DNA of 64,000 nucleotides, from positions 744,001-808,000 of the forward strand of contig CM066304.1 in assembly GCA_033807695.1 (NCBI GenBank). Reading direction: 5' to 3'. The position numbers were made by a program, and so were the translations under genes. A model generated the notes under the pieces. That model was not told where the DNA came from and did not search any database. It saw only the letters and a program-made list of their open reading frames with translations. The stretch is from Daedaleopsis sinensis. Lineage: Eukaryota; Basidiomycota; Agaricomycetes; Polyporales; Polyporaceae. Position 1 is the stretch's first letter, and each line of letters opens with the position of its first letter. This document shows, piece by piece, positions 21,962-32,441 of the stretch.

Positions 21962-23605
21962 TGCGGACTTGCGGATCCTGGATGGCCGTCTACACACTTT
22001 CCCTTACTAGAACGACTCTCTCAAACGAGATAGCTATGGTACTAGTTCAAGCTCACAGTCGCCTTTTTCTTTCTTTTCTCAAACGCGCTCTTCCCAGCAC
22101 TCAGCACTGAGCAATCTTGTCCACCGGGCATCCGGGCGACCTGATGTCAGATGTCATTCACCGACGCGCACCTCGGGTTCATTGTAAGAACACGGAGCTT
22201 CTGGAATGCGGAGAACATGGGTCGCCGAGACTCGATCGCGATGCTTGCTCAACTTTGCGGATTCCATTCAAACTTCACACTCACCGTCAGCTGATGAGAT
22301 GCTTCATCCTCATAGTAATCATTAGTAGTAATTGCAGTACTAGTTGCGGATACTTCTGTACAGCACTTCCTGGAGCTAGTACATAGAGTTCACGATATCA
22401 GTCAAGTTGTCGAAACGTCGACAGATGACATTCCGCATACTTCCCACTCCGAGTCTACAAATATGGCCTAGTCTTAAGCTTGTCCTAAGGGAAACTAAGC
22501 TGGCTTCGAGGGTTTCAGTATGGAGCATAGTCATCCGCACTTGATCGCTCATACCCCGGTCCAGTTGTGGAATGATTGGACGTTCAGTAGTAGACACAAG
22601 GTGTGCGCTGGGACTTAAGGAAGTACTTATCGCGGTCACGTGTATTGTATTTTAGCGGAAGACACGGGCGCTTGTGGCGCCGTTAACGTTGAAGGGGGAC
22701 AGAATGTTGGCAGAGGACCGGCCAGAGAGGGAGCGATGCAAGCCTCGGAGCAATCTCCTGTCCGGAGCGTCGCTCGCTTCCATGCATTCGCCTCTTCATA
22801 TAAAGACCCTGGGCGAAGCCAATGCGTTCGCTAACCCGACCTTCCCCTCGACCCTGCCCTTCCGAGTCTACGCTGGCACTCGCTGGCCCTCGGCTGCAGC
22901 CATCCTGCTGCCAGCATGGCCACTCTCTACTCTATCTCATACTTCAATCTTTCTCTCCTCGCTCTCGTTCTTACCCCGCACAACCAAGCCCCTTCCGCTC
23001 GTTTCTCAAGCCCTCAGGTTTCACGCCGTCATCGACCGTCTTTCGCCAAGGCCCTCTTAGCAAGGCCTTTAATCGCCGACAAGGGATATAATTTCTTCTC
23101 CCTCAAGACGCTGTATTGCATCCATACACTACTGTACATTAACCTGTGCTTCAAGCTCACCCATTGCCAGCGATGCAATTCGCGACCGCCCGCGCCCGCC
23201 GTAATTCGCTCAAAGGCATGGCTCGGGTTTCGTATTAGCTACGGGATTATCGGGTGGGACGCTCTCTTATCCTGCCACGCTCGTCCATTCTGCTCCACAC
23301 ACTGGTCGCCTGTGTCCACCGGACGTACGACGAACGACTCGACTGGAGGGGCACGCTATCGAGGTGCGTATGACAATCTCTTCCTGACACATGCCTAGCA
23401 GATCATATATGTGCACAATTACAGTTACGGTCACAGAGACATCCGTCCATGGATCATCCCCTCAGGACCTGCCTCCCAGCACCTCCTGTGATGGTGAGCC
23501 GGAGGCCCAATACCCCGTCCTTGTTATGGGGCGATCTGACGACATATTATAGCTCTCAGCACCGTACCGGTGCCTCGGGCGTACAACGCGTACGCTCACG
23601 AACCT
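21962..23605. promoter_or_regulatory. Intergenic region with TATA box and long CT-rich leader
   Basis: Nothing coding is supported at 21,962-22,790. CATATAAAG at about 22,797-22,805 is a good TATA box, followed by several hundred pyrimidine-rich bases (22,820-23,150) typical of a fungal transcript start. These probably form the leader of the large ORF downstream, perhaps with introns. Small open frames (from 22,916 and 23,449) could be upstream ORFs. Confidence 0.45.
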
Positions 23606-25729
23606 ATGTTCCTACAACAACAACCTCCGGCCAGCTTCCAACATAATCCCTACGAGCTCTTATCCGCTTATCGTTATTCCTTTCACACTATTCGCCCACT
23701 CCTAGTCATCACTCGGATTTATCGCCTTGAGGAGTCTATCCAACTTGTCCTTTGCACCAAACTTGATCTACAGATCGTCACGCTGCACCTCCCTCGCACG
23801 CGCACTCCCCGATGCGCATCACTCTCTCCCGTGCCGTTGCCCACGCCAGATACGGTGGACCATCAAACAGTCCAGCCGCGCTGCCACGACCCATACGCCG
23901 TCAACTATACGTACTTGTCTGCAATGCTAGACACCGGCGTCGGCCACAGCGACACATCCTCGGAGTCCATGCTACGTGGCGACGATATCGTCCGTGCAGA
24001 CGAGGTCGAGGACGATCCCGACATTACCCTTCTCGACTCAACGGGACTACTCTCCGACCTCTCCCTCCACCTGCTTGAGTGCGAGGGCCATCACTCCGCG
24101 ATCCCGGAAGACGACAAGATCTCCGCATCTGACGTCCCCATCGTCTCTGGGCCCGGTGATGATGTTGACGAGGTTGGCTCGGATTCCGGGGACGGCGAGT
24201 CGTACCGTGACCTCGAAGACACCCTCCTCGATATCCTCCCTCTGTTCTCCAAATGGGACTCGGATCATGGATCCAAGTTCCAGCTGCTGGGTAATGCGGC
24301 GGAAGACTCGGACGAGCTGGAACCTATATGCGCTTCGACGCCTGCGCATGTGTGCATCGTTCCCGAACTTGTTGCGATACGGCACGAATACCGCGTGCCG
24401 GTATCGAATCCGGATCTGGACGGTTCGAATGGAGTCGACTGTACTCCTGAGCAGGAGGGACAAGCAGCATCGCACCCACCCGAACCCGAGCCCGACATCG
24501 CTATGCCAGAACTTCGTCATGATCAGCACTCGGTTACTGACCACGGTCCGGAGCGTACCTTTACAATTCTGCCACCGCTTCCAGCATCTGACTCGCGTGA
24601 TGACGAACGGCCCGCCGAGCCCTGTGTTTCAAGCGCAGAATCGGACTGGACGTATGGACGAGGGGACCGCTGTGCTCTTGAGGAGCAGCAGGAGGCACTA
24701 CCGCACCCCCTAACGGCTCCTGAGCCTGAGCACGATGGCTCTCTACCGGACCTCCGGAGTACATCCCTTGATCAGCACCCGGTCAACGACGACGATCCGG
24801 AGCGCACCTCTCTGCATCTGCCTGCGCTTCCAGCGAGTGACTCGAGCGGCGACGAATGGCTCGCTGAGCGCCGCGTCTCGAGCGCAGAATCTGAGTCGTC
24901 GACACCCAGGGCAGACGACGGACATTCCGATTCCGGGCTAAAGTGGTGGACCCACGATGACTCGGTGGATGTACGATGCTCCGCGCACTCGACGGTCACC
25001 GAGTCCGTCCCCTTCCCCTCTGTCTCCCCACCGTTCTCTCCGACACTGCGCCCACGTCCCCGCCCGAGGAGCAACTCGTTCGGATGGCGGGGAGACGACA
25101 TCGCCGCCGCGTTCTCCCGGAGCGACGAGCTACGCTCAGGCCCCGAGTCCGCATCGGGACTCGGTAGCACAGCGGCTGCGGAGTCGCCCGACCCGATACT
25201 CTTCCTTTCGCGCGACAATGCTGACTCTCCCTCGAGCAACCCGAAGGCGCCGCTGCGAATGTCCTCGACAAGCACGTTCTCCTCCTCGTCCTCTGGCTCG
25301 ACCGCGGAGCCCGGGTCTAGGCCCACGTCTGTGCACCTCGCACTCGAATCGCAAAGCCACAAGTCACGGAAGTGGTGGCAGAAGATCCACCCGAAGCGGC
25401 GCGTCAAGAAGGCCCTTGCGGCGATACGAGCCAGCCACCACGACACCGCGAACGACCCGACGGCCGTGAATCGCGCACCGGGCTCCGAAGGCGCCGACTC
25501 GGGGCTCGCGCATGAGGATGACCGTCGGCTGCCCGGGCAGGCATCTATGCAGGCTGCGAGGGCAAAGCCGGGCCCTCGTCGAGTCCCGTCCGAGGCGCTG
25601 TCCTTCCTTAGCACGGCCAGCACGAGCAGCGGGAAGTCGTCCGCATCCTCGACGACGGTCACCGCGCATGTTGTCCCTCCTGGGTCCCTGCGCGCGGTGG
25701 ACTCGCGCCAGCTTCCCTGGTATGTATAA
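23606..25729 (+). CDS. Large low-complexity hypothetical protein with an internal duplication
   Basis: A single open frame with no recognised domain. The first in-frame ATG is at 23,606, but composition becomes clearly coding-like only from about 23,924 (MLDTGVGHSDTSSE), so the true start may be there or in an upstream exon. The protein is rich in Asp, Ser, Pro and Glu. A stretch of about 45 residues occurs twice in tandem: LPPLPASDSRDDE...CVSSAESDW and LPALPASDSSGDE...RVSSAESES. Near the C-terminus is a basic patch, SRKWWQKIHPKRRVKKAL, then Ser-rich sequence and the end RQLPWYV. It is probably an intrinsically disordered regulatory or scaffold protein. Confidence 0.65.
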   Translation: MFLQQQPPASFQHNPYELLSAYRYSFHTIRPLLVITRIYRLEESIQLVLCTKLDLQIVTLHLPRTRTPRCASLSPVPLPTPDTVDHQTVQPRCHDPYAVNYTYLSAMLDTGVGHSDTSSESMLRGDDIVRADEVEDDPDITLLDSTGLLSDLSLHLLECEGHHSAIPEDDKISASDVPIVSGPGDDVDEVGSDSGDGESYRDLEDTLLDILPLFSKWDSDHGSKFQLLGNAAEDSDELEPICASTPAHVCIVPELVAIRHEYRVPVSNPDLDGSNGVDCTPEQEGQAASHPPEPEPDIAMPELRHDQHSVTDHGPERTFTILPPLPASDSRDDERPAEPCVSSAESDWTYGRGDRCALEEQQEALPHPLTAPEPEHDGSLPDLRSTSLDQHPVNDDDPERTSLHLPALPASDSSGDEWLAERRVSSAESESSTPRADDGHSDSGLKWWTHDDSVDVRCSAHSTVTESVPFPSVSPPFSPTLRPRPRPRSNSFGWRGDDIAAAFSRSDELRSGPESASGLGSTAAAESPDPILFLSRDNADSPSSNPKAPLRMSSTSTFSSSSSGSTAEPGSRPTSVHLALESQSHKSRKWWQKIHPKRRVKKALAAIRASHHDTANDPTAVNRAPGSEGADSGLAHEDDRRLPGQASMQAARAKPGPRRVPSEALSFLSTASTSSGKSSASSTTVTAHVVPPGSLRAVDSRQLPWYV

Positions 25730-27933
25730 TTGTATAGGACCTTTGTGTCCCATGGACTGTCAGGTCGTGGACTAGTACTACTATCTTCCGATTCCTACTC
25801 TCCTTTTTGGTGTACTAGTACGTATAGCCTTCCAGTTTACTAACTTTCGCCCGTTGTATTGTCCGCCGGTCGCTTGCTTGTGCATGCTCTCCTCGCGCTC
25901 TTTCTTACTTAGTGCTCTTGCTGCTGTGTAGTATTCTCTCTGTAGCTTTCGATATCGCGTTCCTTATAGTACGTATGCTCAATACTATTTACGTCTCTGT
26001 CGGGCTTCTCGGTGTATACTTACCTCGCTGTCGCTGTAAAGTTTCTGCTCCATCATATCCCGTACTGGCCTCTAGTCTCTTCAGAAAGCAGTATATCCTG
26101 GTTTTGTCCCTCATTGCGTGGATGTGCCCTCCATCAGATGCATAACGCACCCGTTTTCAAAGAAGCAGCCTGATCAGTCAATGATCAGTCCAACTTCAAC
26201 AGGCGCCTGTGTAGAACTTGCCTTTCTAAGTCCTTCCTACCACCACCATGGACCGATTCTGCGACCGCTGCCTTCTCTGCCCTGGCTTACTCTGTCACTC
26301 TTTAAAAGTATTGGCTTGCATCTACATTGACTGCACAACACCTCACGAAGATCCCGGAGCGCGAGTAGGAGGGGCTCTACGGGCGTATGGGACATCTGTG
26401 GTATGTGGTTGAGCATAGTCGCGAGGTCTGATAGTGAAGTAAGTCTTGTCGCTTATCACGTCTCTTCATACGATCTCTGCACCGGAGTCGGGTAGGAAAA
26501 GAATGGAGTACACAATGCAATGTGAATCTGAGATCGCTCATGCGAAGCTCCAACTAGCATGCCTACGACGTGGCTCTGCGTCGTGCGACGACTCTCATTT
26601 TCGTGCGCTGGGATGCACATCGAGCAAGTCTCTACTCTACACGGAATCCTCTGAAGATTCGCATCGAAGATATCAGTCCCCCGACCTGGCGATCGCGGCC
26701 ATGTTACTATGTTCTCACCCTCACCGCTGATCAACGCTCGCTGTGCCCAATACTATCGATTCCAGCGCATACTCCATCTTCACCGCCGCTTGGGGACGGT
26801 AGCTCGGTTTCTCTAATACCAAAACGTTCATATATATAGTGAGAGTTCTCTCAGAACATCTGGTGAGACAACACTCCCCACAGAATATCGCACCGCTCAA
26901 AACGTCGTGAAGGCCAGCTTCGTCCAGCTACCATTGCATCGATCGCTGTAAGTGTCACCTTTCCATTGTCTCCAGTCTGGCAGTACCCGGTCGCCTTCGT
27001 CTCTCGCAGTCAGCCATGATGTCATTGAACGCGATTGCTGGCCGTCTTCGACTTCCAAGGTGATCATCACTTTCTACCTTCCGGACGCAGTTATGTGGCT
27101 CGAAGTTCCCATGGGCGTGAGTGCTCTGTGCCTATGCAGAGTATCGGCGCTGTCTTCTTTAAGTTCTTACAAGAGAACCCACAGGTACCAGCAGGTACCC
27201 TCGTTAGCAAGGCGGGATACCGTAAGTCGCCGCAACTTCTTCTCCCATCCACTTTTTCTGACGGCCAGACGGTTCAGCAGGACAGCATTGGAGGTGCGGC
27301 ATTGTTCGGCGTTCGAGACATAATTATCCTAGAGTCATCAACTTCTCGGCGTTCGAACCTACCGCGTACCTCTGCATCGAGTTCAAAACCGAGCCAAGAT
27401 TTGCGCAACAATTCCCTTCCCATGAGCCATTGTTCGACGCAATACGGTCATGGTCATCCCCGTTTCGGCTGCGCAATCTTAAGAGTCAGACGTTTTACTC
27501 CTGGCTCGAATCCTTCCTGTATGTGGTTTGTTACACTTTCCACTTCAACGCAGGTGCAGCCAGCTCAACACCCTCTAGCAGGTCATAGACAGGCGTAACA
27601 CACTACAGAAGAATCCCAATTTCGATACTGCCCAAAGATATTCAACGCCAGGGGCGTCAGGTGCTTGTTCACACTGCATGGCTTTTGCAGTAATGTGTCC
27701 GAGATCCGCGCTCCGTGTACGCCTTGGTGGTTCCAGTGGGAAACCGCTCACTTCCATGCATATGCGCGTTAATGCTTTTCTACCTCGCAAGTCACAATAC
27801 GAGCGGTCTTGCTCCAAAGGCCGCCGCGCGTCGCACCGACTGCTCGGTAAGCCCTGAATAACATTGAGATCAGATGCATATAATCATTCGTGCGAGGCTA
27901 CATCTCGCCTTTGACCGACACTTTCTGCCCGCC
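25730..27933. other. Two-kb stretch without a supportable gene
   Basis: The start (25,730-26,110) is T-rich, consistent with a 3' UTR. Open frames at 26,446-26,839 and 26,952-27,598 have no known motif and give no consistent exon model. A degraded gene is possible but cannot be shown. Confidence 0.35.
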
Positions 27934-28392
27934 ATGTCCTCAGATGCAGCATCAGAGGCCGTGGAGCTCGTCGCCACCTATCAAAGCCTGTATGTGAACT
28001 ACTCTCGAGCATGAGCACTTCGCTGACTCCCTAGTCATGACCTTCCCTGATCGTTCAACCCATGCAGGTTCGTCGACACATGTTGTGCATTCGCTGTCAT
28101 GGGTGCGTAGCCATGTACTCTGAGATATGCATATGCGCGCGGAGCTGATCAAATGTACACTCTTTCTCGACGCGTAGCCCTGGTCATCTACGATTATGCA
28201 ATCACTATCGGCCAGGAGATCGAGTTGTTTTGGAAGCGCAAGTTCACGGGTGCGACTGCGCTTTACCTGCTGAACAGGTACCTTCTCGTCCTCGACTACA
28301 TTTTCGATATCGCCACCATCGAGCGGACGTCGGGTAATGTCAGTTTCACAAGCTTCTTTGTCCGCTCACTCACTCACGTCCTCGCTTTGCAG

Positions 28393-28394
28393 GG
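28393..28394 (+). other. 2-nt micro-exon 1 in DUF6533 copy 2
   Basis: GG between TTTGCAG and GTATGT, flanked by introns of 54 nt (28339-28392) and 53 nt (28395-28447). GG+G gives Gly before the conserved Cys of CAVLVKMEN. Confidence 0.65.
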
Positions 28395-28874
28395 GTATGT
28401 ATTCATTTGTATCCTGCTAAGCCTTGCCCACAACCCGCACTACGTAGGTGCGCCGTTCTGGTGAAGATGGAGAATGCGATGTACAGTTTGCAATACATCC
28501 CTTGGGCTAGTGAGTCTTGCGCATTTAGCATCAGCGCAGACAACTCTTGCCGTGACTAATACCAGGTGCTGCTTTCAGCATTTGGTGCCCTTCGAGCGTA
28601 CGCATTAACTGGGAACAACGTACCTATCTCGCTGCTCATCTGGCTTCTCGTAATGGTCTCGTTCGGTACCAACATGGTGCGTTTATATCTGGCCTGTGAC
28701 TTCGCCACTGGCCAACCACCGACCTGCGTCGTACAGAGCCAATTTGGTCTTGGCTTGACGGGTGTGTTGGACCCCCTCTTCGGGTGTATCAACGTCCTTC
28801 CCGTCGACCCAAACCTCGCAAAGAAGTACGTTGCGCCTGAGATGTCGGGTCGACTTTTGCTGACAATGACATAG

Positions 28875-28876
28875 AT
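28875..28876 (+). other. 2-nt micro-exon 2 in DUF6533 copy 2
   Basis: AT between GACATAG and GTGAGC, flanked by introns of 49 nt (28826-28874) and 56 nt (28877-28932). AA-A and T-TG give Lys-Leu, as in the other copies. Confidence 0.6.
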
Positions 28877-29670
28877 GTGAGCGGCTCGCCTCGGTTGTCG
28901 CACGTAATTGACGTCCATATTGCTGCGCGAAGTGACGCTTGCATCGCGGACGACGCAAATCGGAGCGGACTTGCTTCTCATTGTCGTCACATGGCGAAGT
29001 ATACCTAGACGTAAGGAGTCGCTACAATCTGGGCCATCCTTCGCTGGTGTGCTCTTCCGTGACGGTGAGTACATACCAAAACAGTGTGACATTTGTCATG
29101 ATGACCGATCATTCACGACGTGGGGTTTGTGTCAGGTATCATGTACTCGTCTTGTTCTTGCTGAACGTACTGCACCTCGTGCTCACGTTGGTCTCGGTGA
29201 GCTCCCAAAAGGTCGTACACACCACGAATGTGTCGCTCATTCAAATTGCAGCTCGTCGATCCGCTGACCCCCGTGAGCGACGTAACAGTCTTTGCTCACC
29301 CGTACGTCTGCCCTCGTCCCACAATTCCTGCTGCGCGTGCCTGCGAGGGCTGACGCAGTCGATTGCGGACAGCCTCAACGCAATGCTGGTCTCGCGCTTC
29401 CTCCTGGACCTGCAGCACGCAAACCACAACGCACTCCACCTCGAGACAAGTACCGAGAGCGAGATCGACCGGGCAGGGGACATCGGAGCAGATGGGAACC
29501 GCAGGCACGAGTCGCTCGTGTTCGAGCGGGTCGTCGGCTCGATCGCGTCTTCTCTTGGTGCTGGCGTGCACGAGGATGAGGGCGATTGGGACGCAGAAAG
29601 ATACGAGGGCGCGAGCGAAGACCAGAGTGATGGCCCGGATGAGCGAAGCGAGTCTGCGCTGGGATCTGCA

Positions 29671-29678
29671 GAGAAACA
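29671..29678 (+). repeat. Left target-site duplication of the transposon
   Basis: GAGAAACA, repeated exactly at 49,695-49,702. The base before and the base after differ between the two sites, so the duplication is exactly 8 bp. Confidence 0.85.
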
Positions 29679-29685
29679 GAGATCA

Positions 29686-29731
29686 TTGGAACTATGGTGC
29701 AGAGTCCGCCGGACGTCCGCCGGACACGGAC
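29686..29731 (+). repeat. Left terminal inverted repeat
   Basis: Starts TTGGAACTATGGTGCAGAG and ends CACGGAC. It matches the reverse complement of 49,642-49,687 at 45 of 46 positions (T/C at the tenth base). Inside, the 11-bp palindrome GTCCGCCGGAC occurs twice in tandem (29,704-29,714 and 29,715-29,725), possible transposase binding sites. Confidence 0.9.
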
Positions 29732-29774
29732 CGGCGCCTATTGGATAGACGACCAAAATTTTATTAGGCGCCGG
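29731..29774. repeat. Hairpin just inside the left terminal repeat
   Basis: CCGGCGCCTA (29,731-29,740) is perfectly complementary to TAGGCGCCGG (29,765-29,774) across a 24-nt AT-rich loop. It may form a structure used in transposition, or be the trace of another small element. Confidence 0.6.
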
Positions 29775-30373
29775 CTATTATGTCCAATTGTATATGGGCG
29801 CTAATTCCCCAGTCATTATTATTTACTGCCCTACAATACGTTTACATGCTGCTTCAGCCCTCTCTCCTTGCGTAGATTCCGGACTTTTTATAGCGACCTG
29901 CTAAAATATCCGAAAGTGAGGAAACATACGCCCCCAGCGCACGACTTACAACTTGTTCGCGGCGCCGTCTGTCGTACCCGAACACGACTCGCCTTTCGGA
30001 GCGATTGCGGAAGGCTATGCAGCAGATGCGATGGTTTTTGTGACCCCCACGGAAGCGTTCCGTAATAAAACTCGGCGCCGCGTTGTAATCTGTCTGTCCT
30101 CTGCCTTAACTTTATCCAACGCTGCCACACTTACCATATCTGATCACCCACATGAAGGCCACCCTGCGCCCATGACAGATATTTTTCGCAAACTTTGTTG
30201 GCCGGCACCATAATCCTATCGAAACCCCTTACACAGTATTCCGGATCCGGATCCACTCTTCGCCCACTCCAAAATCTATGTCGGACCGTAGCAAAGTTGT
30301 TATGTATCTTGGCGGCCATGACAAGATTTTGCGTCTACCCAGGAGCAGTTCTGACACCGTCGGTTTCGTTGTT

Positions 30374-30416
30374 CTAATAGCTGCCGGAGCGTAGGCTGCG
30401 CTCCGACAGCTATTAG
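30374..30416. repeat. 18-bp stem hairpin in the left arm
   Basis: CTAATAGCTGCCGGAGCG (30,374-30,391) pairs with CGCTCCGACAGCTATTAG (30,399-30,416) with one mismatch across a 7-nt loop. It is far longer than expected by chance. Confidence 0.65.
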
Positions 30417-30770
30417 GGTATCATATATGACATATGTCGAAGGCTCGCAACCGCTCCACACACTTTTGGTCTCCCTCCGTTAATAATTGCAGAATGACAC
30501 CGTATCGAATTCTGCCTCACTAAACCTGGCCATCGGCACGGCAATATCGCAGGATATCATTCTTTGACGGAACTCTTACGCCACAAATTGCACCACCTTG
30601 GTCGTGGCCAAACTGTCGAAACAGTATCGCACTAATTCTTGATATTTCTTACCATCGTCGCAAGAGAACAAAACGTCGGAACCCCCGCGTCCTGGACGTA
30701 GACGCGCCCGACCTGCCCCCTCGTGCGCGCCGTTTCTCACTGCGCGCACCAGGCGCAAACGCAGGGCCCC

Positions 30771-31095
30771 GCGCGACCTTGACGGCACACACGCAGTGGT
30801 TTGTAGTTCGCGCGCCCCGAGAACGACTGCCCAGGGCTCCGCGCGACCTTCACGGCAGTCGCGCACGCGGAGATAAAGGCACGCAGTGGTTTGTAGTGCG
30901 TGCGCCCCGACAATGACTGCCCAGCGCCCCGCGCGACCTTGATGGCACAAGGCACGCAGTGGTTTGTAGTGCGCGCGCCCCGAGAACGACTGCCCAGGGC
31001 CCCGCGCGACCTTGACGGCACAAGGCACGCAGTGGTTTGTAGTGCGCGCGCCCCGAGAACGACTGCCCAGGGCTCCGCGCGACCTGACGGCACAG
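30771..31095 (+). repeat. Minisatellite of about 70-73 bp, four full units plus a partial one
   Basis: Units begin GCGCGACC at 30,771, 30,841, 30,931, 31,004 and 31,077. Each contains GCACGCAGTGGTTTGTAGT then CGCCCCGA and ACTGCCCAG. Three units are 70-73 bp and one is 90 bp because of a short insertion. The last is truncated and runs into a 25-bp direct duplication. Confidence 0.85.
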
Positions 31096-31144
31096 GCCTT
31101 TACCTTCGTGCGCCCGGTTGGCCTTTACCTTCGTGCGCCCGGTG
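31095..31144 (+). repeat. 25-bp direct duplication
   Basis: GGCCTTTACCTTCGTGCGCC plus five bases occurs twice in direct succession, directly after the minisatellite. Confidence 0.8.
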
Positions 31145-31372
31145 GCATACCATATCCACCTCGATTTCGCCTGCCTGCCCACCACGCACGCATTCGTGCA
31201 CGTCGTCGAGCAGAGCACAAATTTGATGATGGTGTCATCACGGACCGGACGGTAACTGATTTCCTGCCGCAGACTAAATCGTGTGCTCGCCGCCTGGCGA
31301 CGCCCATTGGCCATTGCTACCCGCGCCAAGGTTGGTGCGCGCACATACAATAATGGGTTACAGAATCAATAG

Positions 31373-32441
31373 CTACCCCTCCACGACGATGTCGCCTCCT
31401 TCACAGGACTCCTCGTCATCCAAGGACTCGGGGGCCTGGGCAAGCAGGTGCACAGCGCGCATCTTGAAGCTCACACCTTGGGCTCCATCGAGATTGATAC
31501 CGCTCGCCACGTACACTGCGTCATATATCTCGAGGTAGTCGAGGGAGCGTACGCGCTTTCTGTCTGTGGGCTCTGGGTGGATCGTGTCGTAGGCGTCATA
31601 GACGATGCGCATCTGTGGAGAGCAAATGTTGATCAGTTTCCAAAACAACATGGGGCCTCTTAGCTCACCTGCCTGCCCGTGGCGGTTCTCTTCTGGGCAT
31701 GGAAACATTCAATTGTGTCCTCTGAGAATCGTAGTCAGCATAGGTTCTCACCTTACAGCCCGTACAACTCACGACCGGGGTTCAAGTGTTGGAGAAGGTC
31801 AGCGAGTGCCTGACGGTCGACTTCGCGCGCAATTGAGACGTCCAGATAGTGGTCGGTCCACGATCTCACCGTGCGCTCATTGCCCAGCCGGGCAACGTAC
31901 CCTACGACGACGAGCTTCACGACTTGCCCGCGGATGCACAAGCGGCCTCGGTCGTCCCATTCGGTCTGGTCTAACGGTAGCTTGCTCAACGGGTACGTCG
32001 CTTCGTCCACCAGGACACGCGTCGTGTAACGTCGGATACGTCTGTAACGCATTATGAGAGGCGCTAGACGGAGGGGCGCATATGACTCACTCGATGATTT
32101 TGTCCGGCACCCATACATCGGCAACGATGTCATCCATCATCTCAGCAGCATCCAGATGTCCCGAGTTCGGCACGTCCAAGGTGTCGAGGGAAGCCTGCTC
32201 AGACTGAGATGGTAGTTCATTCATTCAGGTGCGGTTGTCAGTGGTGCGTCGACGACACTCAGGATGATGTGTGACATACTTGGTTCTCTCCGCTGGGCTC
32301 TAACACTACAGCGTCGTTGGTAGGGCGGACTTGCGCCTCAGACATGTGTACGTCGACGGACGCGTTCGACGGAAGCGTGGGGGGGGAGATGGTGTCTCCC
32401 ATTCTCGAAACGTTGGGGGAGGGAGAGTCGTCGCGGGGCAT
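31373..32441 (-). CDS. Transposon gene A: unknown protein, paralogue of gene B
   Basis: Five exons: 32441-32280, 32203-32091, 32041-31773, 31721-31669, 31612-31373; 278 aa, continuous frame. A disordered N-terminus (MPRDDSPSPNVSRMGDTISP) is followed by a folded region: YPLSKLPLDQTEWDD, GRLCIRGQVVKLVVVGYVAR, TDHYLDVSIAREVDRQALAD, DAVYVASGINLDGAQGVSF and MRAVHLLAQ. The beta-rich IRGQVVKLVVVGYVA stretch could be OB-like, but this is only a guess. Gene B in the same element has the same layout and intron phases. No family is recognised. It lies next to the left-arm repeats, convergent to nothing. Confidence 0.75.

Larger units (their letters stand above)
27934..29678 (+). pseudogene. DUF6533 membrane protein gene (copy 2), interrupted by the 20-kb transposon
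   Basis: Exons: 27934-27989, 28068-28102, 28178-28338 (IYDYAITIGQEIELFWKRKF), 2-nt micro-exon 28393-28394, 28448-28509, 28579-28676, 28737-28825, 2-nt micro-exon 28875-28876, 28933-29064, then about 29136 onward, about 29252-29301 (LVDPLTPVSDVTVFAHP) and a last exon from about 29369 (PLNAMLVSRFLLDLQ). Sizes match the intact copy (35, 161/167, 62, 132). Where the others have a 16-nt exon plus an intron, this copy has fused sequence 4 nt short, a probable frame lesion near 29,136-29,150. The last exon runs into the transposon after GSAEK; its remaining 24 codons lie at 49,703-49,775. Without the transposon and with one GAGAAACA copy the tail is back in frame. Confidence 0.8.
29775..31372. other. 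Non-coding left arm of the transposon
   Basis: AT-rich in its first 800 bp, then GC-rich tandem repeats (separate entries). Open frames through the repeats reflect the repeat rather than a gene. Confidence 0.5.

Noticed and set aside
24772..25662. 296-codon open frame on the minus strand
   Set aside because: Shadow of the large plus-strand ORF; Ser/Arg-rich composition follows from the complementary codon bias.
28826..28874. Reading the copy 2 DUF6533 exon through to the stop at 28,873
   Set aside because: The continuation is not present in the other two copies and the donor GTACGT at 28,826 is at the conserved boundary.
30576..31350. Open frames across the 30.6-31.3 kb repeat block
   Set aside because: They are open only because the repeat unit lacks stops; repeated peptides differ by frame and show no start or splice context.
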